Both the position numbers and the translations under genes were made by a program. From Pelomonas paludis (GTDB lineage Bacteria > Pseudomonadota > Gammaproteobacteria > Burkholderiales > Burkholderiaceae_C), in contig NZ_JBDPZD010000002.1 in NCBI RefSeq assembly GCF_039872745.1, positions 930,001 to 994,000 on the forward strand: 64,000 bases of DNA. The letters run 5' to 3'. A model generated the notes under the pieces. That model worked only from the letters and a program-made list of their open reading frames with translations, searched no databases and was not told the DNA's origin. Positions 50,626 to 59,221 of the stretch are shown here, piece after piece (positions within the stretch are counted from its first letter, which is position 1; the number at the start of each line of letters is the position of its first letter).

Positions 50626-51618
50626 ATGACACGCCGCCACCTGCTTGCCTGGGCCGCCACAGCCGCCGCCTCCGCCCTGCTGCCCCTGCCGTCCCTGGCT
50701 GCCGACCCGTGGCCCAGCAAAACCATCAAGCTGATCTGCCCCTTCCCGGTGGGCGGGACGAGCGACGTGATGGCGCGCTTGGTGGCCAACGGCCTGACCA
50801 AGGAGCTCAAGCAACAGGTCATCGTGGAGAACGTTGGCGGCGCAGGTGGCACGCTGGGCACGCTCAAGGCGCTGCAGGCGCCGCCCGACGGATACACGCT
50901 GATCCAGACGGGCGTGGGCCAGAACGCCGTGGCCCATGGTCTGGACCCCAAGTTGGCCTACGACTCGATGCGGGACTTCATCCACATCTCGCAAGTCAAC
51001 TCCGGGCCCAATGTGCTGGTGGTTCACCCGGACCAGCCTTTCAAGACCTTCCAAGAGCTGTTGGCCTACATCCGCCGCAACCCCGGCAAGATGAACTACG
51101 GCTACACCCATGCGGCCAGCGGCCACATGGCCATGGAGCTGCTCAAGCAAGTGGGTGGCGATGTGGGCCGGCCTCTGTTCATCGTGGGCATCCCCTACCG
51201 TGGCGGCGGCCCGATGCTGCAGGACATCCTGGGCGGCCAGATCCCGATGATGTTCATCAACCAGGACACGGCCCTGCCCCACGTAAAAGCCGGCAAGCTG
51301 CGGCCCCTGGCAGTGACCAGCAAGGAACGCAACGCGCTCTTGCCGGATGTGCCCACCATCGCCGAAACCGGCGTGAAGGGCTATGAGGCGCTGTCGTGGT
51401 CGGGCATCTCGGCGCTCAAGGGCACACCCCAGCCCATCGTCGACAAGCTCGAAGCCGCCATGAAGGCCGTCCTCACCTCGCCGGAGACCCGCCAGCGCCT
51501 AGAGTCCATCGGCTTCGTGGTGGCCACCCCGGGCGCGGAGCACTACACCAAGTTCATCAAGAGCGAGATCGATCTGTGGTCCCGCGTGATCAAGCAGGCG
51601 GGGATCAAGCCCGAGTAG
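50626..51618 (+). CDS. Bug-type tripartite tricarboxylate transporter solute-binding protein
   Basis: This 330-residue periplasmic protein has an RR-containing signal peptide (MTRRHLLAWAATAAASALLP). Bug-family markers are PFPVGGTSDVMARLVANGL, ENVGGAGGTLG, GKMNYGYTHAASGHMAMELL and a final TIAETGVKGYEALSWSGI. Such proteins bind carboxylates and are abundant in Burkholderiales, often without adjacent membrane components, as here. The ligand is unknown. Confidence 0.92.
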   Translation: MTRRHLLAWAATAAASALLPLPSLAADPWPSKTIKLICPFPVGGTSDVMARLVANGLTKELKQQVIVENVGGAGGTLGTLKALQAPPDGYTLIQTGVGQNAVAHGLDPKLAYDSMRDFIHISQVNSGPNVLVVHPDQPFKTFQELLAYIRRNPGKMNYGYTHAASGHMAMELLKQVGGDVGRPLFIVGIPYRGGGPMLQDILGGQIPMMFINQDTALPHVKAGKLRPLAVTSKERNALLPDVPTIAETGVKGYEALSWSGISALKGTPQPIVDKLEAAMKAVLTSPETRQRLESIGFVVATPGAEHYTKFIKSEIDLWSRVIKQAGIKPE

Positions 51619-51670
51619 GGCAAGGATGCTCCCGCGCCGCTGAACCGGCCCCAGGGGGCGGGCAGAGACT

Positions 51671-52159
51671 TCAACGCATCGAGTACCCGCGCCCATCCAT
51701 GCAGGCCTCCACGGCACGGCGGAACACGCTGCCATCGGCCATCGCGGACGGCTGCGTGGTGGCCCACTGGTTGCAGCTGCGGTGGTCAAACTCCAGTTGC
51801 TCGTACGACTGCCCCTGGCGCGGGTAGATCACGGGCGCCGCGTGGGCCGGCACGTAGACGGGCTGGACCATCGGCTGAACGACAGGCTGCACCACCGTCA
51901 CCGGCGGCATCGGCGCAGGCGGCGGCACATACACGGGCTCGGGCGCCCGGTCTGCGCGGCTCGCCATCGCGATCAAGGGCACCGCAATCGCCAGCCCCAG
52001 GGCCCACTTGCCCAGGCGGGCGCCATCGTGGTGATGGTGGTGGTGACGCGGCGGGGGCGGCGGTTCGTAGTAATGCGGCCCGGCGAGAGCCAGGCCATGC
52101 GCGGCCACCAAGGTGGAGACGATCAGAACGCGAGCAACGGGTTTCAAGGCGGGCCTCAC
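51671..52159 (-). CDS. Exported His/Pro-rich small protein
   Basis: This 162-residue protein has a signal peptide (VARVLIVSTLVAAHGLALAG), then a Pro run and a natural six-histidine run (PPPPPRHHHHHHDG). A hydrophobic helix (KWALGLAIAVPLIAMAS) comes next. The C-terminal part (SYEQLEFDHRSCNQWAT...FRRAVEACMDGRGYSMR) resembles glycine-zipper-containing envelope proteins, with two cysteines. A metal-binding envelope role is possible but not shown. Confidence 0.75.
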   Translation of the reverse strand: MRPALKPVARVLIVSTLVAAHGLALAGPHYYEPPPPPRHHHHHHDGARLGKWALGLAIAVPLIAMASRADRAPEPVYVPPPAPMPPVTVVQPVVQPMVQPVYVPAHAAPVIYPRQGQSYEQLEFDHRSCNQWATTQPSAMADGSVFRRAVEACMDGRGYSMR

Positions 52160-52241
52160 AAGGGGATGAGTGAGCCTGCAACGCCGCTACCCGGCCGTTG
52201 GTGGACAAGCCTTCAAGAAGAAACCGCGAGTCCCGCGCGCC

Positions 52242-52862
52242 TCAGCGCTCCTGCGCGCCCCTGCCCGCCAGGATGCGCTCGCGGTACGAGGCCACCCGCG
52301 CCACGCGTGTCTCGGGCTTCTTGGCGCTCGAGAGCGCAATCACATAGCTGCGCTGCCGCCCCGGCGTCAGCCCATGAAAGGCCTCCGCCAAGGCCACGTC
52401 CGCGTCCAACGCCTCGGCCAACTCGTCGGGCAATTCAATCGCCGTGGCCACCTTGGGTGCCTTGATGCCTGCCTCGGCATAGCCAATGGCCTCCTGCAGA
52501 TACGCCTGGATCGTGCCCGCCAGCGCCTGCACCTGCGCCGCACTCGTGAAGCGCAGCATGTCCGCATGCCGGGTATTGGGCCCCTGGCGCTCCAGCACCC
52601 CCTCGGGGTCTTTCATCAAGGCCGCATTCATGAATACCAGCCTGAAATCCCCCCGCAAGGCCCCAATCAACGCGATATTGCGGTCGGCATGCCGATAGCA
52701 GGGGTGGCCCCATCTGACGGTTTCCTCCATCCCCGCCGCCACACAAACTGCCCGCAAAGCCGCCAAACCTTCGGCCCACAGGCGAGTGGCGCAGTCGGGC
52801 GTGCCAAAGCGATCGCAGCGGCCGCAGCCTTGGGAGAAATAGTCGGAGATGTTGGTGATCAT
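52242..52862 (-). CDS. YdeI/OmdA-family protein (DUF1801-like plus C-terminal helices)
   Basis: This 206-residue protein has an N-terminal DUF1801-type fold (GMEETVRWGHPCYRHADRNIALIGAL, FRLVFMNAALMKDPEGVL). The C-terminal YdeI/OmpD-associated motif is ELPDELAEALDADVALAEAFHGLTPGRQRSYVIALSSAKKPETRVAR. Family members are linked to stress or antimicrobial-peptide tolerance in enterobacteria. The role here is unproven. An AT-rich promoter-like stretch (around 52898-52915) lies upstream. Confidence 0.87.
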   Translation of the reverse strand: MITNISDYFSQGCGRCDRFGTPDCATRLWAEGLAALRAVCVAAGMEETVRWGHPCYRHADRNIALIGALRGDFRLVFMNAALMKDPEGVLERQGPNTRHADMLRFTSAAQVQALAGTIQAYLQEAIGYAEAGIKAPKVATAIELPDELAEALDADVALAEAFHGLTPGRQRSYVIALSSAKKPETRVARVASYRERILAGRGAQER

Positions 52863-52994
52863 GAAACAAATGGCGACTCAATATCGATCAACGAACAAAG
52901 TATATAAATACTGAAGTTGACGTGAAAGGGGCGGCCGAGCGCAGCGATGAAACCCGAAGGCGCAGCTTGCAGACCGCACCGCTCGACTGAATTT

Positions 52995-53528
52995 TCAGGG
53001 CCGGCTGTAGTAGACGAAAACATAGTAATATGGCTTGCCTTGAACGTTTGATTTCATAAAGGATGAGAAAATGCTCTGGCCATCAGGCATAGCCTTTGGC
53101 GCCATTTGCACTTTCCCTACCGAATCAACGTGCGCCTTGGCGGCCAAGGATAATGCCTGCGAATTGGCAGGCAGACTGCTTGCATCCTGGATAATTTGCG
53201 GGACCTCGATTTCGCCAAAATTCTTATTCAGATACTCATATGCTTCGCGCCACGACTCTCCTGCGTCGTTGATATTCGGCCCTTCATATACCCAGACTTG
53301 TATGCGAGACAAGCCACGGCTGTCAAAGATAAACGAGACGTACTTTTTCTTTCCAGCCCATTCGCCGTTAGCGGTTTCAAGACCTCCTGTGGCCTGAACT
53401 TCCGAATACGGGGCATAGCCTTGGACGCTCGAAACGTCGGACTTAGTCATACCAAATTGCCAGGGGCCGTAGCCTGCGGCAGTAGCCTGAAATGACAGAA
53501 CTGCAAGGGACAGAAAGAAGGCCTTCAT
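52995..53528 (-). CDS. Exported hypothetical protein of lower GC content
   Basis: This 177-residue protein has a signal peptide (MKAFFLSLAVLSFQATAAG). The mature part starts YGPWQFGMTKSDVSSVQGYAPYSEV, a pattern common in small periplasmic proteins that precede a beta-sheet domain. It contains SFIFDSRGLSRIQVWVYEG. Codon use is clearly more A/T-rich than that of neighbours, which suggests recent transfer. It is flanked by repeats on one side. Function unknown. Confidence 0.75.
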   Translation of the reverse strand: MKAFFLSLAVLSFQATAAGYGPWQFGMTKSDVSSVQGYAPYSEVQATGGLETANGEWAGKKKYVSFIFDSRGLSRIQVWVYEGPNINDAGESWREAYEYLNKNFGEIEVPQIIQDASSLPANSQALSLAAKAHVDSVGKVQMAPKAMPDGQSIFSSFMKSNVQGKPYYYVFVYYSRP

Positions 53529-53710
53529 CGTTGACTAGGTCCTAACGTGATATCGCCAGTCTGCGTAATGCAGACGGCTGGCAAATGATGCCACGTCCAC
53601 CAGATCCAAGTCATAGATTCGTTGGCGTTCTTCACCCTACTGCGGTATTCGCCAGTCTGCTCAATTCAGGCCCTCGCCTTTGCACTTGCTACGCATAACC
53701 CACTACCCCC
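53529..53710. other. Intergenic region with a direct repeat and imperfect hairpin
   Basis: A 12-bp direct repeat TCGCCAGTCTGC occurs at 53553-53564 and 53649-53660. The first copy can fold as a hairpin with a following GCAGA..CTGGC. No gene is seen here. The region connects the low-GC hypothetical gene with the palindromic element. Confidence 0.5.
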
Positions 53711-53935
53711 CAAAGGCCCGCCCGGGCTGGCTGGGGCGCGGACTTTTGGGGCGCCGAGGAGCGGAGGTTTGCGGGGCGTGCGCGCAGCGCACTTCAATAT
53801 CTGACTTCGCGCCGCCTGTCCGACCGGAGCGTAGCGGCGGGAGTTCGGCGCGAGCCCCGCAAGCCGAGCACCACAGGGCAGTCGCGCAGCGACCGCCCCA
53901 ACTGGAGCGCCCCAGCCAGCCCGGGCGGGCCTTTG
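53711..53935. mobile_element. 225-bp MITE-like element with 29-bp perfect inverted ends
   Basis: The left end 53711-53739 (beginning CAAAGGCCCGCCCGGGCTGG) is exactly complementary to 53907-53935. An inner pair TTGCGGGGC / GCCCCGCAA makes the structure nested. There is no coding frame with homology. It lies upstream of the dcw promoter. From 53940 to 54030 the DNA is strongly C/A-rich on the plus strand with no gene. Confidence 0.75.
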
Positions 53936-54143
53936 CCAACCCAATCACGGCACAAGCAGCCAGCCCAGCCCCACCAAGCCCCACCCCCAGGACTACCCCC
54001 TACCCCACCACCCCCAACTCCTCAACCGCCACTTCCACAACCCTCCGCAAGTCCTTATTTCTAAACACTTTTCAAGCTCAAATTTTGGCCTCAAAGTCGC
54101 TTGTAAGTGCTTGATTTCATTCAGAAAAATCCTTGAAAACGGC

Positions 54144-54173
54144 TTGACCTGGCTGCTGACAAGCGACTACAGT
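54144..54173 (+). promoter_or_regulatory. Predicted sigma-70 promoter of the dcw cluster (Pmra)
   Basis: TTGACC (54144-54149) and TACAGT (54168-54173) are 18 bp apart and match five and four of the six consensus bases. Transcription would start near 54180, inside the MraZ operator. Confidence 0.65.
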
Positions 54174-54207
54174 GTCGGAAAGTGTCGTTTTGTGGGTGAC
54201 CGTGGCG
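54172..54207 (+). promoter_or_regulatory. MraZ operator: four GTG-repeats at 10-bp spacing
   Basis: GTGTCG, GTGTCG, GTGGGT and GTGGCG start at 54172, 54182, 54192 and 54202, exactly one helical turn apart. MraZ is known to bind tandem GTG(G)-type repeats at its own promoter. The repeats overlap the -10 end and the predicted start point, so binding would repress. Confidence 0.75.
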
Positions 54208-54213
54208 GATTTC

Positions 54214-54642
54214 GTGTTTCAAGGACCGTCCTCCCTGGCTTTGGATGCCAAGGGACGCTTGAACATGCCCGCTCGGCACCGCGAGGTGCTGGACGCGCTG
54301 TGCCAAGGGCAACTCACGGTCACCAAGCACCCGGACGGCTGCCTGGTGCTCTTCCCCCGGCCCGTGTGGCTGCAGGTGCGCGAGAAGGTGGCGGCGTTGC
54401 CGCTGTCGGCAGCAGGCTGGAAGCGGGTCTTCCTGGGCAACGCGATGGACATCGAGATCGACTCGGCCTCGCGGGTGCTGATTGCGCCTGAGCTGCGCGA
54501 GGCTGTCGGCCTGGACAAGAAGGTGATGCTGCTCGGCATGGGCAGCCACTTCGAGCTGTGGGACGTCGAGCGCTATGCCGCTCACGAGGCCAAGGTCATG
54601 GCGTCCGAGCGGCCGGAAGTCATTCAGGACTTCAACTTCTAA
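54214..54642 (+). CDS. mraZ: Transcriptional regulator MraZ
   Basis: MraZ is a ring-shaped AbrB-like DNA-binding protein that regulates the dcw cluster. The 142-residue protein reads FQGPSSLALDAKGRLNMPARHREVL, with a second half LGNAMDIEIDSASRVLIAPELREAVGL; both copies of the DxxGR-type repeat are seen. I chose the GTG start just before FQGPS, giving the usual length. A GTG four codons upstream is the alternative. The stop overlaps the rsmH start. Confidence 0.9.
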   Translation: MFQGPSSLALDAKGRLNMPARHREVLDALCQGQLTVTKHPDGCLVLFPRPVWLQVREKVAALPLSAAGWKRVFLGNAMDIEIDSASRVLIAPELREAVGLDKKVMLLGMGSHFELWDVERYAAHEAKVMASERPEVIQDFNF

Positions 54643-55571
54643 TGAGCGCGGCGTTCGCACACACCACCGTGCTGCTGCACGAGACGGTGGAAGGTGTCCT
54701 CACGCGGCCGGATGGCGTCTATGTGGACGGCACCTTTGGCCGGGGTGGGCACTCGCGGCTGCTGCTGTCGAAGCTGGGCCCGGCGGGCCGCTTGATTGCG
54801 ATCGACCGCGACCCGGAGGCGGTGGCGGCGGCTGGCGGCATTGAAGACCCGCGCTTCACCATCCGCCACGCCGCGTTTGCCGACATGGCTGATGAGCTGG
54901 CCGCCTTGGGCGTGAACCAGGTGGACGGCGTGATGCTGGACCTGGGCGTGTCGAGCCCGCAGATTGACAACCCGGGCCGAGGCTTCTCGTTCCGTTTCGA
55001 GGGGCCGCTGGACATGCGCATGGACACCACGCGCGGCGAGAGCGCGGCGGAGTTTTTGGCGCGTGCCAGCGAGCGTGAGATCACGGAGGTCATTCGGGGC
55101 TATGGAGAAGAACGGTTTGCTGCACAGATTGCAAAGGCGCTTGTTGCTCGGCGCGAAGGTGGCGCTCCCGTCAGCACCACTGCCGAGCTTTCCGAACTCG
55201 TGGCTCGCTCCGTCAAGACCCGCGAGGCGGGCCAGGACCCTGCAACGCGCACGTTTCAGGCACTTCGGATTCACGTCAATGCCGAGCTTGAGGAGCTGCA
55301 GCAGGGGCTGAAGTCGGCGCTGCAATTGCTGGCGCCGGGCGGGCACCTGGCGGTGATCAGCTTCCACTCGCTGGAAGACCGCATCGTCAAGACCTTCATC
55401 AACACGCACAGCAAGCAGGTGTTTGACCGCCGCGCGCCCTTTGCGCCCGAGAAGGCGATGCCGCTCAAGAGCATCGCCCGCGTGTTCCCGAGCGAGGGCG
55501 AGGTGCGCGCCAACCCGCGCTCGCGCTCAGCGGTGCTGCGCGTGGCCGAACGCACGGAGGCCCCGTGCTGA
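54642..55571 (+). CDS. rsmH: 16S rRNA (cytosine-1402-N4)-methyltransferase RsmH
   Basis: This SAM-dependent methyltransferase of 309 residues modifies C1402 of 16S rRNA in the decoding centre. Signatures are HTTVLLHETVEGVL, YVDGTFGRGGHSR, LIAIDRDPEAV, DGVMLDLGVSSPQID and VISFHSLEDRIVK. It overlaps mraZ by one base and ftsL by 7 bp, as in most dcw clusters. Confidence 0.97.
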   Translation: MSAAFAHTTVLLHETVEGVLTRPDGVYVDGTFGRGGHSRLLLSKLGPAGRLIAIDRDPEAVAAAGGIEDPRFTIRHAAFADMADELAALGVNQVDGVMLDLGVSSPQIDNPGRGFSFRFEGPLDMRMDTTRGESAAEFLARASEREITEVIRGYGEERFAAQIAKALVARREGGAPVSTTAELSELVARSVKTREAGQDPATRTFQALRIHVNAELEELQQGLKSALQLLAPGGHLAVISFHSLEDRIVKTFINTHSKQVFDRRAPFAPEKAMPLKSIARVFPSEGEVRANPRSRSAVLRVAERTEAPC

Positions 55572-55858
55572 CGAAAGTCAACCTCCTCCTGCTGGCCCTG
55601 GTGATGGGCTTCGGCATGCTGCTGGTGCAGACGAGCTACGAGGCCCGGCGCCTCTACAGCGAGGTGGACCGCGCCAAGGCCGAGGGCGAGCGCTTGGCCG
55701 CCGATGCGCAGCGCCTGGCGGCCGAGCGGCACCAGCAGTCCACCAGCATCCGCGTGGAGCAGGTGGCGCGCGAGAAGATGAACATGCGCTTGATTGCGCC
55801 CTCGGTCGTGCAGCCCGTGGTGCTGCCGGCGTCAAGCGCCGAAGGGGGCAAGCCATGA
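55565..55858 (+). CDS. ftsL: Cell division protein FtsL
   Basis: This 97-residue bitopic membrane protein of the divisome links FtsQ/FtsB with FtsW/FtsI. It has a short cytosolic start, one transmembrane helix (VNLLLLALVMGFGMLLVQTSY) and a periplasmic coiled coil (RRLYSEVDRAKAEGERLAADAQRL). The start is GTG inside the rsmH end. The stop overlaps the ftsI start (ATGA). Confidence 0.93.
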   Translation: MLTKVNLLLLALVMGFGMLLVQTSYEARRLYSEVDRAKAEGERLAADAQRLAAERHQQSTSIRVEQVAREKMNMRLIAPSVVQPVVLPASSAEGGKP

Positions 55859-57633
55859 GCGCAGCGCCCAAGCCCAGCAAAGGCGGCGCCAGCGCGCGCG
55901 GCGTGAGCTACGCCACCAGCCCGCTGCTGGCCAGCAAGACGCCGCCGTGGCGCTCGCGCTTCCTCGTCGCGCTGGTAGGCCTGGCCTTTGCCGGCCTGCT
56001 GGGCCGCGCGGTGTGGCTGCAGGTCATCCACAAGGACTTCATCCAGAAGCAGGGCGAGGCTCGCTACGCCCACACGCTGGAGCTGCCCGCCAGCCGTGGC
56101 CGCATCGTGGACCGCAGCGGCCAGGTGCTGGCCTCCAGCGTGGCGGTGCCGTCGATCTGGGCCTTCCCGAAGGAAGTGGACACCGACCCCGAGAAGCGCG
56201 CCGCACTGGCTGATGCGCTGGGCATGAGCCGCAGCGAGCTGGATGCCAAGCTGAACCCGGAAGGGCGCTTCGTGTGGCTCAAGCGCCTGGCCGACGACGA
56301 GACCGCCAACCGCGTGAAGGCGCTGCGCGTCAAGGGCGTCTATCAAGACCGCGAGTACCGCCGCAAATACCCCGAGGGCGAGGCCGCCGCGCACGTGGTG
56401 GGCTTCACCAACATCGAGGACCGGGGGCAGGAGGGCATTGAGCTGGCCTTCCAGACCGAGCTGCAGGGCCGTGCCGGCTCGCGCTCGGTGGTGCGTGACC
56501 GCCTGGGCCGCGTGGTGGAGGACATCGGCGAGCTGGTGCCCGCCGCCAACGGCCACGACGTGGACCTCTCCATCGACGCCAAGGTGCAGTTCTTTGCCTA
56601 CCAGCGCGTGCGCGATGCGGTGCTGGAGCACAAGGCCAAGGCCGGCTCGGTGGTGGTGCTGGACGTGCAGACCGGCGAGGTGCTGGCCCTGGCCAACTAC
56701 CCCAGCTACGACCCCGGCAGCCGCACCAACCTGACCGGCGAGCAGTTGCGCAACCGCGCGATGACCGACGTCTTCGAGCCCGGCTCGACCATGAAGCCCT
56801 TTGTGGCCGCGCTGGCGCTGGAGACACACCGCGTCACGCCCGAGACCATCGTGGACACGGGCAATGGCAAGTTCCCCTACCAGGGCGCGGTCATCAGCGA
56901 CACCAAGCCGCACGGCGCCATCAGCGTGCGCCAGGTGATCCAGATGTCCAGCAACATCGGCGTCACCAAGCTCGCCATGCAGATGCAGGCGCGCGAGATG
57001 CACGAGATGTTCACCAGCATCGGGCTGGGGCAGCGGCCGCAGGTCAACTTCCCCGGCGCAGTGACGGGCCGGCTGCGCCCCTACAAGAGCTGGCGGCCCA
57101 TCGAGCAGGCCACCATGAGCTATGGCTACGGCCTCTCGGCCAGCCTCTTCCAACTGGCACGGGCCTACACCACCTTTGCGCGCGACGGCGAGGTCATCCC
57201 CGTCACGCTGCAGCGCCGCCAAGAGCCCGACCCGGTGCACGGCATCCGCGTGTTCTCGCCCAGCGTCGCGCGCGAGCTGCGCCAGATGCTGCAAATGGCC
57301 GCCGGCCCTGGCGGCACCGCGCCTGATGCCATGGTCCCCGGCTACAGCGTGGGCGGCAAGTCGGGCACCGCGCACAAGCAGGTGGGCAAGACCTACGTCA
57401 ACAAGTACCGCTCGTGGTTCGTCGGCATCTCACCCATCGACAAGCCGCGCATCGTGGTGGCCGTGATGGTGGATGAACCCAGCACCGGCGTGTACTACGG
57501 CGGCAAGGTGGCTGGCCCCGTCTTCAGCCAGGTGGTGGCCCAGACCCTGCGCTTGATGCAGGTGCCACCCGACCTCGATGTGAAGAGCCAGATCGTGGCC
57601 TCGAAGGCACCCGCTGTTGAGGAGAGCTTCTGA
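55855..57633 (+). CDS. ftsI: Septal peptidoglycan transpeptidase FtsI (PBP3)
   Basis: This 592-residue class B penicillin-binding protein crosslinks septal peptidoglycan with FtsW. It has one transmembrane helix (FLVALVGLAFAGLLGRAVWL) and a pedestal domain. The transpeptidase motifs are S311-T-M-K (FEPGSTMKP), SSN at 365-367 and K502-S-G (GGKSGTAHK). A 76-bp spacer with a repetitive hairpin separates it from murE. Confidence 0.97.
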   Translation: MSAAPKPSKGGASARGVSYATSPLLASKTPPWRSRFLVALVGLAFAGLLGRAVWLQVIHKDFIQKQGEARYAHTLELPASRGRIVDRSGQVLASSVAVPSIWAFPKEVDTDPEKRAALADALGMSRSELDAKLNPEGRFVWLKRLADDETANRVKALRVKGVYQDREYRRKYPEGEAAAHVVGFTNIEDRGQEGIELAFQTELQGRAGSRSVVRDRLGRVVEDIGELVPAANGHDVDLSIDAKVQFFAYQRVRDAVLEHKAKAGSVVVLDVQTGEVLALANYPSYDPGSRTNLTGEQLRNRAMTDVFEPGSTMKPFVAALALETHRVTPETIVDTGNGKFPYQGAVISDTKPHGAISVRQVIQMSSNIGVTKLAMQMQAREMHEMFTSIGLGQRPQVNFPGAVTGRLRPYKSWRPIEQATMSYGYGLSASLFQLARAYTTFARDGEVIPVTLQRRQEPDPVHGIRVFSPSVARELRQMLQMAAGPGGTAPDAMVPGYSVGGKSGTAHKQVGKTYVNKYRSWFVGISPIDKPRIVVAVMVDEPSTGVYYGGKVAGPVFSQVVAQTLRLMQVPPDLDVKSQIVASKAPAVEESF

Positions 57634-57639
57634 ACATGA

Positions 57640-57708
57640 GGCCCCCACGCTCACTTCGTTCACTGCCCCCCAAGGGGGCTTCATCGCCCTTGGGGCGGCC
57701 CGGCGGTC
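57640..57708. repeat. REP-like G/C hairpin between ftsI and murE
   Basis: The spacer contains GCCCCCCAAGGGGGC and a second CTTGGGGC block, forming alternative hairpins, and a CTCACTTCGTTCACT segment. The same type of element recurs between mraY and murD. It resembles short intergenic repeats common in Comamonadaceae-related genomes. Confidence 0.65.
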
Positions 57709-57709
57709 G

Positions 57710-59221
57710 ATGATGCTGACCCGTCTCAAATCTGCCGACGCCGCCGCCCGCTGGCTGCGCGAATGGTGCACCGGCAAGCTCTGCACCGACAGCCGTGCCG
57801 TGCGCCCCGGCGATGCCTTCATCGCCTGGCCCGGCTATGCGCGTGACGGGCGGGCGTTTGTGAACGGGGCGCTCAGCATGGGCGCCGCCACCTGCCTGGT
57901 GGAGGACGAGGGCGTGGAGGCCTTCAAGTTCACCGACGCGCGCGTGGCCAGCCTGCCGGGCCTCAAGGGCCGCACGGGCGAGATCGCAGCCAGCTACTTC
58001 GAGCACCCCAGCGCCCGCCTCGCCGTCATCGCCATCACCGGCACCAATGGCAAGACCTCGTCCGCCTGGTGGGTGGCCCAGGCGTCCAGCCTGCTGGGCC
58101 GGCGCTGCGGCGTGGTGGGCACCCTGGGCGTGGGCGAGCCGCCGCGTGGAACTGGCGCCAAGGGCCACGACGGCAGCGGCCAGCTCGACTACACCGGCCT
58201 CACCACCCCTGACCCCGTGCGCCTGCAAGCCGCCTTTGCCGGCATGCGCGACGCCGGCTTTGCGGCCTGCGCGATCGAGGCGTCCAGCATCGGCATCGTC
58301 GAAGGGCGGTTGGCGGGCACGCAGGTCGCCACCGCTGTGTTCACCAACTTCACGCAGGACCACCTCGATTACCACGGCAGCATGGACGCCTACTGGCAGG
58401 CCAAGCGGGCGCTGCTGGACTATCCCGGCCTGCAGCACGTGGTGCTGAACGTGGACGACGAGCGCCTGGCCGAACTGGCACGTGAACTGGCCGGCGGCCC
58501 GGTCGACGTCTGGACCCTCAGCACGCACGACACGGCCGCGCGCCTGCAGGCGCGTGACCTGCACTACTCGGCCGAGGGCCTGGCCTTCACCCTGCAAGAG
58601 GGCGCCGAGCAAGTGCCGGTGCACACCGGCCTGATCGGCGACTACAACGCCCACAACCTGCTGGGCGTGGCGGCCGCACTGCGCGCCCAGGGGCACGACC
58701 TGGCCGCGGTGGCCCGCGCCCTGGCGCAGGTGACGCCCGTGCCCGGCCGCATGCAGCGCGTGGGCCATGGCCGCGAGCTGCCCCTGGTGGTGGTGGACTA
58801 CGCGCACACCCCCGACGCGCTGGACAAAGCCCTCTCGGCCCTGCAGGGCCTCGCAACGGCACGAGGCGGCAAGCTGTGGTGCGTGTTTGGCTGCGGCGGT
58901 GACCGTGACCGCAGCAAGCGCCCGCTGATGGGCCGCATTGCGGCCGAGCGCGCGGCCCAGGTGATCCTGACGACCGACAACCCCCGCACCGAAGTGCCCG
59001 CCCGCATCCTGGCCGACATCCAGGCCGGCGCGCCGCAGGCCCAGGTGATCGAGGACCGCGCCACCGCCATCCGCCAGGCGGTGCTGGCGGCCACCACGCG
59101 CGACCTGATCCTGATCGCCGGCAAGGGCCATGAGGACTACCAAGAGGTGAACGGCGCGCGCACGCCGTTCTCTGACCCGCTCGAAGCCCGCGCGGCACTG
59201 TTGCAAAGGGCGGGCCTGTGA
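57710..59221 (+). CDS. murE: UDP-MurNAc-tripeptide synthetase MurE
   Basis: MurE adds the third amino acid of the peptidoglycan stem, using ATP. The 503-residue protein has the ATP loop ITGTNGKTSS, TNFTQDHLDYHGSMDAYW, VVVDYAHTPDAL and TTDNPRTE. The DNPR motif is the signature for meso-diaminopimelate as the amino acid added. I used the first of two adjacent ATGs; longer frames run through the upstream repeat. The gene end overlaps murF (GTGA). Confidence 0.95.
   Translation: MMLTRLKSADAAARWLREWCTGKLCTDSRAVRPGDAFIAWPGYARDGRAFVNGALSMGAATCLVEDEGVEAFKFTDARVASLPGLKGRTGEIAASYFEHPSARLAVIAITGTNGKTSSAWWVAQASSLLGRRCGVVGTLGVGEPPRGTGAKGHDGSGQLDYTGLTTPDPVRLQAAFAGMRDAGFAACAIEASSIGIVEGRLAGTQVATAVFTNFTQDHLDYHGSMDAYWQAKRALLDYPGLQHVVLNVDDERLAELARELAGGPVDVWTLSTHDTAARLQARDLHYSAEGLAFTLQEGAEQVPVHTGLIGDYNAHNLLGVAAALRAQGHDLAAVARALAQVTPVPGRMQRVGHGRELPLVVVDYAHTPDALDKALSALQGLATARGGKLWCVFGCGGDRDRSKRPLMGRIAAERAAQVILTTDNPRTEVPARILADIQAGAPQAQVIEDRATAIRQAVLAATTRDLILIAGKGHEDYQEVNGARTPFSDPLEARAALLQRAGL

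Noticed and set aside
52895..52916. Possible third LexA box (AAGTATATAAATACTG) upstream of the YdeI-like gene
   Set aside because: The palindrome is A/T-rich, but the required CTGT and ACAG ends are altered on both sides; it is more likely part of an ordinary promoter.
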